Notes under the pieces: generated by a model
Seen by the model: only the letters and a program-made list of their open reading frames with translations
Databases searched by the model: none
What the model was told of the DNA's origin: nothing
Made by a program: the position numbers and the translations under genes
DNA from: an uncultured Actinomycetes bacterium
GTDB taxonomy: Bacteria; Actinomycetota; Coriobacteriia; Coriobacteriales; Atopobiaceae
Reading direction: 5' to 3'
DNA length: 64,000 nt
Assembly: GCA_900314645.1 (NCBI GenBank)
Contig: OMWB01000013.1
Coordinates: forward strand, 1-64,000
Part shown: one piece after another, positions 11,487-20,159 of the stretch
Layout: every line of letters starts with the position of its first letter
How positions within the stretch are numbered: position 1 is the first letter of the stretch

Positions 11487-12503
11487 CTACGAGGCCTGAG
11501 GCCCGTCGACATGAGCCTCAATCCATGCGAGCACGTCGTCGTACACCTTCTGATGCTCGGTCTCGTTGAGAATCTCGTGACGCATGTTGGGATAGATGGT
11601 GCAGGTGACCTCCCTGGAACCCGCTTCCTTGGCCATCTTGGCTGCCGTGCGCACGCCCTCGCCATTCGAGCCAACGGGGTCGGCATCGCCGGCGATGTAG
11701 AGAAGCGGCAGCTCGGGCGGGACCCGCACGCAGCACGCCGGATCGCACACCTCGCGGGTAAGCCCCATCAGCGAGGCATATCCTCCAACGGAGAACGAGA
11801 AGCCGCTGGCGTCGTCGGCAATGTAGGTGTTGACGTTGTCCTCGTTATACGAGAGCCAATCGACCGGCGTGCGGGCGTTCTTGATGGCCTTGCTGTAGGC
11901 ACCCACGCCCATGCCCTCGATCATCGGGCTGATCGTGTCCTCGCCCTTCAACGCGGCGATGACCTTGCACGCAAGGATTCCCATGGACGAGGTCGCGGGC
12001 GGAATGTGGCCCGTGCCGCAGATGATGGCTCCAGCAAGGCCCTTGCCCTCGCGCGCGATGTAGGCACGCACCACGAAGCTGCCCATGGAGTGGCCGAAGA
12101 GGAAGTGCGGCGTTCCCTCGGGGACCTTGTCGTGGATGATGCCGCGCATGCGGCCCACGTCCTTGATCATGGTCTCTTTGCCCGTCTTGAGCGGCAGCTT
12201 GCCCCAGCGGTCGCGCTGCGAGCTGCCCGCGTGGTTGATGTGGTCATGGCCACACACCACATAGCCGTGGCAGGCCAAGAAGCGCGCGAAGTCTCCGTAA
12301 CGTCCCAGGTGCTCGGCCATGCCGTGTACCACCTGCACCACGCCGCGTGGCTTCTCGACGGCGCCCCACGGATCTTCTGCCGCGGCATCGGGGCCCATGT
12401 CCTTGGGCCACCAGATATAGCCGTGAATGCGAGAGCTGCCGTCTGAGGAGTCAAACCAGATCTCTTCGCGCTCGATCGACTCCTTGTCAATGACTTCTCC
12501 CAT
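11487..12503 (-). CDS. Alpha/beta hydrolase, monoacylglycerol-lipase-like
   Basis: 338 aa serine hydrolase of the Hydrolase_4/monoacylglycerol lipase group. VVHGMAEHLGRY is the oxyanion region, GHSMGS (Ser at about 140) is the nucleophile elbow, GDADPVG carries the acid, and the terminal His is in NMRHEIL. ATG 12503 has a GAAGGGGAC site; the longer frame upstream lacks homology. It is followed closely by glpK, which supports hydrolysis of monoacylglycerols to fatty acid and glycerol. Confidence 0.8.
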   Translation of the reverse strand: MGEVIDKESIEREEIWFDSSDGSSRIHGYIWWPKDMGPDAAAEDPWGAVEKPRGVVQVVHGMAEHLGRYGDFARFLACHGYVVCGHDHINHAGSSQRDRWGKLPLKTGKETMIKDVGRMRGIIHDKVPEGTPHFLFGHSMGSFVVRAYIAREGKGLAGAIICGTGHIPPATSSMGILACKVIAALKGEDTISPMIEGMGVGAYSKAIKNARTPVDWLSYNEDNVNTYIADDASGFSFSVGGYASLMGLTREVCDPACCVRVPPELPLLYIAGDADPVGSNGEGVRTAAKMAKEAGSREVTCTIYPNMRHEILNETEHQKVYDDVLAWIEAHVDGPQAS

Positions 12504-12625
12504 GATGCGTCCCCTTCGTTGCCGATACATAGCTGGTAAGCACGTTACGACAACCACAGGCTGCCCAAGGCAACCATTCGACCGCCGCATGTCCTATGTC
12601 GGGGAGAGGGCTCCTAGGAAGCACA

Positions 12626-12657
12626 TGAAAAAGGCCCTCCGCTTGTGGCGGAGGGCC
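12626..12657 (-). terminator. Rho-independent terminator of the esterase gene
   Basis: On the minus strand GGCCCTCCGC, a 5-nt loop, GCGGAGGGCC, then a TTTTT run: a classic intrinsic terminator 26 bp beyond the esterase stop codon. Confidence 0.85.
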
Positions 12658-12683
12658 CCGTGATCGCACGTGAAGGCAGGCCG

Positions 12684-13454
12684 CTATGCCTCGGCCGCCA
12701 TCGTCTTCTCCATGTCCTCAAGCACGTACGGCAAGAAGTAGCGAATCTGCTTACGCCACCAGGGCCAGTCGTGGTTGACGTCGTTGCCCCAGAAATCGCA
12801 CCACACAGGAATGCCCTTGGCGCGGCAGTTATCGCGAATAACGCGCAGGTCAGCGATGCCGTTATCCTCCCATGCGCCCTGGCCCACGCAGAGCACCAGC
12901 TGACGCAGGCCGTAAATCTTGACGTAAGGATGATCGGCTGGCATGTTGGGCAGGAAGGCCGTGATGCAGTTGCCGTACAGCACGTCATTCATCCAGTCGC
13001 CCCAGAACCACTTGGTGTCGTACACGCCAGAGAGGGCGATGCAGCCCTGGAACAGATCAGGACGACGGAACGCGGCGATGGCTGCGTGGGTCGCGCCCAT
13101 CGAGCACCCAATGGCGAGCGGGCGGCGGTCCGTGCCGTTGATCTCGTGCACCAGCGGGATGAGCTCGTCGGTGACATAGCGGAAGTAATCCTCCTGGCGC
13201 TGGGCGCGATGTGCCTTGTCGCCCCAGGTGTCAGACCAGCTCTCCTCGTCGATGCTGTCAATGCTGAACAGCTGCAGCGTGCCGCCTTCGATGTAGTCGG
13301 CCAGCACGTCGATCATGCCAAAGTCCTCGAAGTTGTTGCACTTGGCGTCCTGCACCTGGAAGACCACCACGGGATAGCCGCCATCACCGTACACGATGAC
13401 GTTCATGTCCTTACCGACGGCCTCGCTGTACCGAGTAATGTAGTCGCGTCTCAT
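12684..13454 (-). CDS. Esterase D/antigen-85-type putative esterase
   Basis: 256 aa alpha/beta hydrolase of the putative-esterase (PF00756) group. The nucleophile elbow is GCSMGA (Ser at about 119), and an acid/His pair is expected near the C-terminus (NDVNHDWPWW). It lacks a signal peptide. Substrate unknown; family members include S-formylglutathione hydrolases, enterochelin esterases and acetyl-xylan-type esterases. Start ATG 13454 with GGGAGAG upstream. Confidence 0.75.
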   Translation of the reverse strand: MRRDYITRYSEAVGKDMNVIVYGDGGYPVVVFQVQDAKCNNFEDFGMIDVLADYIEGGTLQLFSIDSIDEESWSDTWGDKAHRAQRQEDYFRYVTDELIPLVHEINGTDRRPLAIGCSMGATHAAIAAFRRPDLFQGCIALSGVYDTKWFWGDWMNDVLYGNCITAFLPNMPADHPYVKIYGLRQLVLCVGQGAWEDNGIADLRVIRDNCRAKGIPVWCDFWGNDVNHDWPWWRKQIRYFLPYVLEDMEKTMAAEA

Positions 13455-13530
13455 GATCTCTCCCTTGCATCGGGTCCCTATGGGTTGATGCTAGCAAGCA
13501 ATTGATGCGTACGGCAGGCAGATGGGAGCG

Positions 13531-14022
13531 CTATTTGGTAAGCGGCAGCCCTGAGAAGTCCGTTACCTCGTCGAGCGTGGATGCCACGGCCTTGAGGCCC
13601 GCGAAGTCTTCGGTGGAGAACCGCGCAAGGAGCGGGCTGTCGATGTCCAGCACGCCGATGACATCACCCGCTGCGTGCAGCGGGATGACCACCTCGGAGT
13701 TTGAGGCACTGTCGCAGGCGATATGACCAGGGAACTCGTGCACGTTGGGCACGAGCTGCGGCTCGTCAGCCGCGGCAGCGGTTCCGCAGACTCCCTTGCC
13801 AAAGGCGATGTGCACGCAGGCCACCTTGCCTTGGAAGGGACCGAGCAAAAGCGAGCGTTCTTGCATGCGGGTGTCTGCCAGATAGAAACCCGCCCAGTTG
13901 AGGTCGGTGAGTGTATCCATGATGAGCGCCGAAACGTTTGACAGGAGCGGCAGCCAGTGGGCATCTTCCTCCGCAAATGAACGGACCTGTGCGCAAAGCA
14001 GCTGGTAATCGGGCTGAGACAT
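13531..14022 (-). CDS. msrC: Free methionine-(R)-sulfoxide reductase (GAF domain)
   Basis: 163 aa GAF-domain protein of the fRMsr type, which reduces free L-methionine-R-sulfoxide with thioredoxin. WAGFYLAD, GKGVCGTAA and the resolving-cysteine region HIACDSASNSEVV (with GVLDIDS) match the family closely. I prefer ATG 14022 because the GGAAGG site sits 6 nt upstream of it; ATG 14028 directly abuts that site. Oxidative stress repair. Confidence 0.87.
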   Translation of the reverse strand: MSQPDYQLLCAQVRSFAEEDAHWLPLLSNVSALIMDTLTDLNWAGFYLADTRMQERSLLLGPFQGKVACVHIAFGKGVCGTAAAADEPQLVPNVHEFPGHIACDSASNSEVVIPLHAAGDVIGVLDIDSPLLARFSTEDFAGLKAVASTLDEVTDFSGLPLTK

Positions 14023-14119
14023 GGGCATCCTTCCGCTGAAACTGGTTTAGACAGCTTAACATGTACGGCGGCTTCATACTCGGAACTGGAACGCATGGGC
14101 TCGTTACCCAGCGAAGCCT

Positions 14120-14294
14120 CATTACTACCAGCTTTTTGCGGTTTTGGGAAGGTCAAAAAAGATATCGCTCATTATCAATGATGCAACTATCGAAAAACTG
14201 CAGGTAGAGCAATACATCAATAATCAAAGCAAGTCGCAAAAGCGCTGCTATGAAAAAATGACCTTCCCAAAACCGCAAAAAGCTGGTACAAATG
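14120..14294. mobile_element. MITE-like element with long terminal inverted repeats, copy 1
   Basis: Perfect 29-bp inverted repeats (14126-14154 and 14260-14288; TACCAGCTTTTTGCGG start) flank about 105 bp of AT-rich sequence without a credible gene. A second element with nearly the same ends occurs at 56801-56979. Length, inverted ends and non-coding core resemble a miniature inverted-repeat transposable element; no transposase is present to confirm it. Confidence 0.65.
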
Positions 14295-14331
14295 CGCGAT
14301 TCAAGCTTTACAAGCCCTAGATTGACCCAAT

Positions 14332-15168
14332 CTAGGGCCGGCAAACGTGGCCATGAAGCCAAGTTTCGCCCGTCACAGGGTCACTTTCCACGCGCAGGAT
14401 GCCACCTGGCTCGTGGAGCTCAAGCGCAACAGCCCCGCCTCGCTTCTCCGCAAGGTATCTTCCCACCGCCGAGCTTCCGCTCGCGCAGGAGTTTTCCCAA
14501 AAGACGGTGTCGCCACCGGGAACAAACACGAGGGGCGTCATCTGAAGCTCAGAGTCGTCGCCCTCAATAAACATCAATCCGAGGCCATCTGCCCCCAGCT
14601 CAGCACACCACGCCCGCACAGCCTGCTCGGCAGCCGCTCGATCATCCAACAGCCAGTAGAACGCAGAGTGCGGCTCAATAACCAGGTGCGAGATGCCCTC
14701 CATACGAACGAGCGGCAACTCAGCGGAAGTATCTTCCCATGTGAGCGGGAAACGTTCGCTTGACAGCGCCTGCGGCATGTGCACACTGCCAGCAAACGAG
14801 CCGTCGTTCATGGCATGCAGTCGAACCTCCACCGGATGAGCCGCGCCAGAAACGCGCGCCAACACACTCCCCGCCTCAAGACCCGACCACAAGGCATAGG
14901 CCGCGGCGGCGCTCATCGTCGCATTGCCGCAGAACTCGCCGCCAGCCATGCGAAGCTCCACGTGCACGCCGTCGTCCGCCTCCGCATCGGCAATAAACCG
15001 CACGTAGCCAACCTGTTCCACCTCAGGATGCTCGCGCATGACAAAGGCGGCGACAGCGGGTTGTGCATCGATGACGACAGGGGTCTCTACCAGCGCGGTT
15101 ATGTTTCCCGTTGGGTCGAAGATGCTGTAGCGCAGTGGCTCCCCACAATACGAGACCGGCACGGTCAC
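14332..15168 (-). CDS. DapF-fold amino-acid racemase, CntK (histidine racemase)-like
   Basis: 278 aa. The two active-site cysteines of the diaminopimelate-epimerase fold are visible in GGEFCGNATMS (about 75-85) and WENSCASGSSA (about 226-236). FDPTGNIT at the N-terminus, VEQVGYV, VSGAA and VHMPQA match the layout of the histidine racemase CntK better than that of a housekeeping DapF, as I recall those sequences. It starts 7 bp after the ATPase stop of an amino-acid ABC importer, so it is the last gene of that operon. It probably racemises the imported amino acid; no opine synthase (CntL/CntM) is in the window. Confidence 0.65.
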   Translation of the reverse strand: MTVPVSYCGEPLRYSIFDPTGNITALVETPVVIDAQPAVAAFVMREHPEVEQVGYVRFIADAEADDGVHVELRMAGGEFCGNATMSAAAAYALWSGLEAGSVLARVSGAAHPVEVRLHAMNDGSFAGSVHMPQALSSERFPLTWEDTSAELPLVRMEGISHLVIEPHSAFYWLLDDRAAAEQAVRAWCAELGADGLGLMFIEGDDSELQMTPLVFVPGGDTVFWENSCASGSSAVGRYLAEKRGGAVALELHEPGGILRVESDPVTGETWLHGHVCRP

Positions 15169-15175
15169 GCCTCCC

Positions 15176-15934
15176 CTAGCGCTCGAACACCCGTAGGAAC
15201 TGCTTGGTGCGCTCCTCCTGTGGGTTGTCGAAGACGTCGTGCGGGTCGCCCTGCTCGACGATGACGCCGCCGTCCATGAACAGCACGCGGTTGCTCACGG
15301 CCTTGGCGAACGGCATCTCGTGCGTGACCACCACCATGGTGGTCTTCTCCTCGGCTAGCTGGCGGATTACCTTCAGCACCTCGCCCGTCAGCTCCGGGTC
15401 AAGCGCCGAGGTGGGCTCGTCAAAGAAGAGAATCTCTGGCTTCATGGCAAGGGCGCGCGCGATGGCGACGCGCTGCTGCTGGCCACCGGACAGCTGGTAG
15501 GGATAGGCAGTGGCACGGTCGGCGATGCCCATCTTGCGCAGCAGGTCCATGGCGGTCTCCTCCGCCTCCTCCTTGCTGCGATGCTGCACGTGGATGGGCG
15601 CGTCCGTGAGGTTCTTCAGGATGTTGTAGTGCGGGAATAGGTTGAACTGCTGAAACACCAGGCCGCAGTAAGCACGGAACTTCCGCAGCTCCTGCGGGGA
15701 CACGTACACGGCCTCGCCATGCTCGTTGGTGTGCGCCGCGCGCTTGCCCATATACAGAATCTCGCCGCCGTCGATGGTCTCGAGGAAGGTCGCGCACCGC
15801 AAGAGCGTCGACTTGCCCGAGCCAGACGGACCGATGATGCTGACCACCTCGCCGCTGTCTACGCCAAAGCTGATGTCCTTCAGAACCTCGTGGTCGCCGA
15901 AGTGCTTCTCGATGTTGTTCATCTCAATAATCAT
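15176..15934 (-). CDS. Polar amino-acid ABC transporter, ATP-binding protein
   Basis: 252 aa, GlnQ/HisP/ArtP type. Walker [10 protein letters not shown] (about 35-43), Q-loop VFQQFNLF, signature LSGGQQQR, Walker [13 protein letters not shown], and the H-loop VVVTHE. Energises uptake through the permease encoded just upstream. A 20-residue insertion ([17 protein letters not shown]) after strand 4 is common in this subgroup. Confidence 0.93.
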   Translation of the reverse strand: MIIEMNNIEKHFGDHEVLKDISFGVDSGEVVSIIGPSGSGKSTLLRCATFLETIDGGEILYMGKRAAHTNEHGEAVYVSPQELRKFRAYCGLVFQQFNLFPHYNILKNLTDAPIHVQHRSKEEAEETAMDLLRKMGIADRATAYPYQLSGGQQQRVAIARALAMKPEILFFDEPTSALDPELTGEVLKVIRQLAEEKTTMVVVTHEMPFAKAVSNRVLFMDGGVIVEQGDPHDVFDNPQEERTKQFLRVFER

Positions 15935-15979
15935 GACGTCTCCGTCTCTCAGGGTTAGCCGCCGCAGACCGTGAACCGC

Positions 15980-16627
15980 CTATTTGTAGTAGTCCAGGGC
16001 CTTCTCGATGCGGAACATGATGAACTCCACCACGTAGTTGGCCACAAAGTAGAACACGCCCGCGATGAAGAACGGCGTGAACGAGGTCTGCGAAGCAGAG
16101 ATCTGCTTGGCCAGGGAGAAGACCTCCTGGTAGGCCAAGGTAAAGGCAAGCGACGTGTCCTTTACCAGCGTGATGACCTCGTTGGTGATGGACGGCATGA
16201 TGCGCTTGATGACCTGCGGAAGGATGATGCGCATGAAGGTCTGCGTCTTGGTGTAGCCCAAGACCTCGGCGGCCTCGTACTGGCCCACGGGAATGGACTC
16301 GATGCCACCGCGATAGATCTCGGCGAAGTAGGCCGCGTAGTTAAGCACGAAGCCCAAGATCAGCGCGGGGAAGCGCCAGTTGCCGATGGACATGCCAAAG
16401 AGGTAGAACGGGCCGAAGTACCACACCAGCAGCTGCAGCATGAGCGGCGTACCTCGGATGATCGAGATGTACGCACGAATGAAGCCGCGCACCACGGCAA
16501 AGCGCGACTTCCTCAGCAGGGCAACGATCATGCCCAAGGGAAGCGACCCAATGAGCGTCAAGGCAAAGACGCCAAAGGTGCGCAACATACCAGTTGCCAT
16601 GGTGGAGAGCATGGTGGAAAACGTCAT
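15980..16627 (-). CDS. Polar amino-acid ABC transporter, permease
   Basis: 215 aa HisM/GlnP-type inner-membrane permease with about five helices. It shows the SIIRGTPLMLQLL segment and the EAA loop (EAAEVLGYTKTQTFMRIILPQ). The operon has one permease gene, so it likely works as a homodimer. The gene lies between the binding-protein and ATPase genes. Confidence 0.92.
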   Translation of the reverse strand: MTFSTMLSTMATGMLRTFGVFALTLIGSLPLGMIVALLRKSRFAVVRGFIRAYISIIRGTPLMLQLLVWYFGPFYLFGMSIGNWRFPALILGFVLNYAAYFAEIYRGGIESIPVGQYEAAEVLGYTKTQTFMRIILPQVIKRIMPSITNEVITLVKDTSLAFTLAYQEVFSLAKQISASQTSFTPFFIAGVFYFVANYVVEFIMFRIEKALDYYK

Positions 16628-16662
16628 CGTAGTCCTACCTCACGGTTGTACTGACATGGACA

Positions 16663-16702
16663 ACGGCCGGCACATCGGGTGGAGCTCCGACGTGCTGGCC
16701 GT
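16663..16702. terminator. Intercistronic hairpin after binding-protein gene
   Basis: ACGGCCGGCACATCGG pairs with CCGACGTGCTGGCCGT across an 8-nt loop, with one mismatch. It sits between the binding-protein stop and the permease start. Such hairpins often limit readthrough so that binding protein is made in excess. Confidence 0.55.
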
Positions 16703-16746
16703 TAGCTTTGTACGATGGGCCTTGGCCCTCGTCTCGGGGCGAGTAA

Positions 16747-17571
16747 CTACTTGCCGAGGGTGATGAACTCAGCGATCTCGGGATAGTTCTCGGCGATGGC
16801 AGCGACGGTGCCGTCGGCGGCAAGCGCCTCAAGCGCGGCGTTAACCTGGTTGCAGAGCTCGGTGTCGTCCTTGCGGAAGCCGATGGCGTAAACCTCGCTG
16901 CCCAGCTCCTCGTCGAGGAAGGTGTAGTCGGCCTCGCCGCTCATCAGGTAGTTGCCGCTCGTGACGTCGATGGCGATGGCGTCGATGGCACCGGCTTTGA
17001 GGTCGTTGAACGCGATGGTGTAGGTGTCATAGACCTCGAGGCTGGCGAAGGTAGCGGCGAGCGCAGCCTGGCCCTCCTCGTCCTGCAGCATGTCGTAGGC
17101 TGAGGTGGCGGTCTGGACGCCAACCTTCTTGCCGGCGAGGTCAGCCAGGGTGGCGATGCCGGAGTTCTTGTTGACCATGATCATCTGGGTGTTGTCGGAG
17201 TACGGCATGGACCAGAGGTAGTCGTCCTCACGGCCGTTCAGCGTGAATCCAGACCAGATGCAGTCGCAGCTGCCAGCATTGAGCTCTGCGTCCTTGGCGT
17301 CCCAGTTGAACGGCACGGCCTCGTACTGCCAGCCATAGTAGTTGCAGACGGCCTGGGCCATCTCGACGTCGAAGCCGCCGATCTCGCCATTGTCGTTGCG
17401 ATAGGAGTAGGGAGGATAGTCGAGGTCAAAGCCATGCTTGAAGGTGAAGGTGCCCTCGGCGGCAGGCTCAGAGGAGCTCGATGAGGAGCCGCAGCCATAC
17501 AGGCCGAGCAGCGTGGGGGCCGCAAACAGCGCCGTTGCGGTGAGGAACTGACGACGGTTCATGTTGGACAT
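16747..17571 (-). CDS. Polar amino-acid ABC transporter, substrate-binding lipoprotein
   Basis: 274 aa SBP_bac_3 protein. The N-terminus NRRQFLTATALFAAPTLLGLYGC is a twin-arginine-like lipoprotein signal with the anchor Cys at 27, followed by a Ser-rich linker. YPPYSYRNDNGEIGGFDVEMA is the usual ligand-binding start. ATG 17571 has an AAGGAGG site. It is first gene of the importer-racemase operon. The ligand cannot be read from sequence. Confidence 0.92.
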   Translation of the reverse strand: MSNMNRRQFLTATALFAAPTLLGLYGCGSSSSSSEPAAEGTFTFKHGFDLDYPPYSYRNDNGEIGGFDVEMAQAVCNYYGWQYEAVPFNWDAKDAELNAGSCDCIWSGFTLNGREDDYLWSMPYSDNTQMIMVNKNSGIATLADLAGKKVGVQTATSAYDMLQDEEGQAALAATFASLEVYDTYTIAFNDLKAGAIDAIAIDVTSGNYLMSGEADYTFLDEELGSEVYAIGFRKDDTELCNQVNAALEALAADGTVAAIAENYPEIAEFITLGK

Positions 17572-17825
17572 GGAATCCTCCTTGTGCGTGCGGCGCTCTC
17601 CCGTGTCGCCGCAAAGTGGGCACTTTAGCGTGCTGGAGCGAAATGATAGCGTAGGAGGTAAACCAGATGGTCTCAGGTGGGTAACGTCTGTGTTACGACA
17701 GACTTCAACCACATGCGAGCCCGTTGTCTCCCCTACTGGCCTGTCCCTTTTGGGGAGTCCCCGTTTGGAACGGGTTCAGACGGGAAAGCCCTGCTATCAT
17801 CTCGCCCCAACGAAAGGAGACTGTC

Positions 17826-19016
17826 ATGAACTTCGTCTTCATATCGCCGCAGTTCCCCGACACGTACTGGCACTTCTGCGCGGCCCTGCACAAGAACGGC
17901 GCCAACGTGCTGGGCATTGGCGACACCCCTTACGACTTCATCCCGCAAGAGCTGAAGGAAACTCTCACCGAGTACTTCTGGACGCCCTCCCTTGAGGACT
18001 ATGACCAGGTGTTTCGTGCCGTGGCCTACTTCTCGTGGAAGTACGGCAAGATTGACTGGCTGGAGTCCAACAACGAGTACTGGCTGAGCCAGGATGCTCG
18101 CCTGCGCGACGACTTCCACATCACCACCGGCGCGGGCGCCGAGCAGATGGCGCGCTGGCAGTCCAAGGCAGAGATGAAGCCGCTCTATGCCGCGGGCAAC
18201 GTGCCGACGGCCCGCCAGGTGCGCGTGGGTACGCTGGATGCGGCGCAGGACTTTGCGCGCAAGGTGGGCTACCCCCTCTTCGTCAAACCCGAGAAGGGCG
18301 TGGGCTCGGGCGGCGCCGCCAAGATCAGCAACGCCGACGAGCTTCAGGTCTTCTTTGGCCGCGAGCTGGACGAGCCCTACGTCATGGAGGAGTACGTAAC
18401 CGGCGACATCTGCAGCTACGAGGCCATTCTCGACAGCCACGGTAACCCGCTCTTCGAGAACCAGTGCGAGTTCCCGCCCTCCATGTCCGACGTGGTGAAG
18501 TACCAGCTGGATGTGGCCTATCACGCCCGTCCCACGGTGGACCCCAAGTTGCAGGCGCTCGGCCGCGCGGCCGCCAAGGGCTTCGGCCTGAAGAGCCGCT
18601 TTGTGCACATGGAGTTCTTCCGCCTCACCGAGGACAAGCCTGGCCTGGGCGGCGTGGGTGACTACGTCGGCCTTGAGGTCAACGTGCGCCCGCCCGGAGG
18701 CTACACGCCCGACATGCTCAACTTCGCGCACTCGGCGGACACGTACCAGATCTGGGCCGACATGGTCTGCTTTGACGAGCGCCGCCAGCCCGAGAGCGAC
18801 GACCTCTACTTCGCCTGCTACGCGGGCCGCCGCGACGGTGTTGCCTATGTGCACTCCGACGAGGAGATCTGGGGGCGCTATGGCAACGTCCTCGCCATGA
18901 CCGGCCGCATTCCCGACGCGCTCTCTGACGACCTCTGCAACCAGATGTACGTGGCACGCCTGCGTTCCGACGAGGAGCGTGTCGCCTTCGAGCAGTTCGT
19001 GACGGAGCGCGCATGA
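17826..19016 (+). CDS. ATP-grasp domain protein (carboxylate-amine ligase type)
   Basis: 396 aa. The central part is an ATP-grasp fold: YPLFVKPEKGVGSGGAAKI is the ATP-binding loop, YVMEEYVTGDICSYEA the hinge, and EVNVRPPGGYTPDM the metal-binding end. Enzymes of this group join a carboxylate and an amine or thiol through an acyl-phosphate. Substrate unknown. ATG 17826 has GAAAGGAG. The stop overlaps the azlC start by 4 bp, so ligase and branched-chain-type exporter are translated together. Confidence 0.82.
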   Translation: MNFVFISPQFPDTYWHFCAALHKNGANVLGIGDTPYDFIPQELKETLTEYFWTPSLEDYDQVFRAVAYFSWKYGKIDWLESNNEYWLSQDARLRDDFHITTGAGAEQMARWQSKAEMKPLYAAGNVPTARQVRVGTLDAAQDFARKVGYPLFVKPEKGVGSGGAAKISNADELQVFFGRELDEPYVMEEYVTGDICSYEAILDSHGNPLFENQCEFPPSMSDVVKYQLDVAYHARPTVDPKLQALGRAAAKGFGLKSRFVHMEFFRLTEDKPGLGGVGDYVGLEVNVRPPGGYTPDMLNFAHSADTYQIWADMVCFDERRQPESDDLYFACYAGRRDGVAYVHSDEEIWGRYGNVLAMTGRIPDALSDDLCNQMYVARLRSDEERVAFEQFVTERA

Positions 19017-19735
19017 CGGCTCGCCACTCATTCGCGGAGGGACTGCGCGACGGCTTTCCCATCGGGCTAGGCTATCTGGCAGTAGCCTTCTCGTTGGGCA
19101 TCGCCGCACGCAACGCCGGCCTCAACGCCTTTCAGGGCTTCATGGCAAGCGCCCTGTGCGTGGCGTCTGCTGGCGAGTACGCGGGCTTCACGTTTATCGC
19201 CGAGCACGCATCCTACCTCGAGATCATTGTGGGGAGCATCGTCGCCAACGCCCGCTACCTGCTGATGAGCACCGCGCTTTCCCAGCGCTTTGACCCCAAG
19301 ACGCCGTTCGTGCACCGCATCGGCGTGGGTCTGGGCGTGACTGACGAGATCTTTGGCCTGGCCATCGCACGGCCGGGCGCGGTGGACCCACCGTACCAGT
19401 ACGGTGCCATGCTTGCTTCGATACCGCTGTGGTGCATTGGCACCTCGGCGGGCATCATCGCGGGAAACCTCCTGCCCGCACGCGTGGTCACGGCGCTTTC
19501 GGCCTCGCTCTTTGGCATGTTCCTCGCCGTGATCATGCCCGCTGCACGCGATGATCGCGTGGTGCGCGTATGCGTGATCGCCAGCTTTGCCGCGAGCTAT
19601 GTGGCCAGCTACCTCATCCCGCTGACGAGCGCTTGGTCGGGCGGCACGCGCACCATCGTGCTGACGGTGATCATCTCGGCCATCGCTGCGCTCGTGCGAC
19701 CGGTAACGGACGAGGAGGTGGACCATGCAGCCTAG
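19013..19735 (+). CDS. azlC: AzlC family amino-acid exporter subunit
   Basis: 240 aa integral membrane protein of the AzlC/YgaZ family, the large subunit of a branched-chain amino-acid exporter. DGFPIGLGYLAVAFSLGIAA and ASAGEYAGF are characteristic. ATGA overlap with the ATP-grasp gene and an 11-bp overlap with azlD give a tight three-gene operon. Confidence 0.92.
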   Translation: MTARHSFAEGLRDGFPIGLGYLAVAFSLGIAARNAGLNAFQGFMASALCVASAGEYAGFTFIAEHASYLEIIVGSIVANARYLLMSTALSQRFDPKTPFVHRIGVGLGVTDEIFGLAIARPGAVDPPYQYGAMLASIPLWCIGTSAGIIAGNLLPARVVTALSASLFGMFLAVIMPAARDDRVVRVCVIASFAASYVASYLIPLTSAWSGGTRTIVLTVIISAIAALVRPVTDEEVDHAA

Positions 19736-20027
19736 CATCTGGGGTTCCATCGTGGTGATGGGCGCCACCATCATCGCCATCCGCCTGCTTCCGCTGACGC
19801 TCATCCGCCGTCCGCTGAAGAGCCGCTTCTTGCGGTCGTTCCTGCACTACGTGCCCTACGTCACGCTTGCCGTGATGACCTTCCCGGCCATCGTGGAGAC
19901 GTGCGAGACGCCGCTTGCCGGCATTGCCGCGCTCGTCGTGGGCGCGGCGGCCGCATGGTTTGGGGCGAACATGGTGAGCGTCGCCGCCATCTGCTGCGTC
20001 GTCGCCTTCGTCCTCGGCCTCCTGTAG
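19725..20027 (+). CDS. azlD: AzlD family amino-acid exporter subunit
   Basis: 100 aa, three or four membrane helices, AzlD/YgaH type. MGATIIAIRLLPLTLI and FLHYVPYVTLAVMTFPAI match the family. It is the small partner of the AzlC protein encoded just upstream. Confidence 0.9.
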   Translation: MQPSIWGSIVVMGATIIAIRLLPLTLIRRPLKSRFLRSFLHYVPYVTLAVMTFPAIVETCETPLAGIAALVVGAAAAWFGANMVSVAAICCVVAFVLGLL

Positions 20028-20036
20028 GCACAACAA

Positions 20037-20078
20037 GCGAATGTTGACGCGGGGAGGCCCCCGGAGGTCAACATTCGC
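20037..20078. repeat. Family A 42-bp intergenic element, copy 1
   Basis: GCGAATGTTGAC, 18 bp, GTCAACATTCGC. Located after azlD. Copies 1 and 2 form a 42-bp inverted pair that differ at a single base and are 33 bp apart. Confidence 0.75.
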
Positions 20079-20111
20079 TGAAAGAGGAGTATTACCCACA
20101 ACCTTTTCCAG

Positions 20112-20153
20112 GCGAATGTTGACCTCCGGGGGCCTCCCCGTGTCAACATTCGC
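20112..20153. repeat. Family A 42-bp intergenic element, copy 2
   Basis: Inverted copy of the preceding element, ending 6 bp before the yfbK-like stop codon. It is placed to act as a terminator between convergent genes. Confidence 0.75.
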
Positions 20154-20159
20154 AAACCG

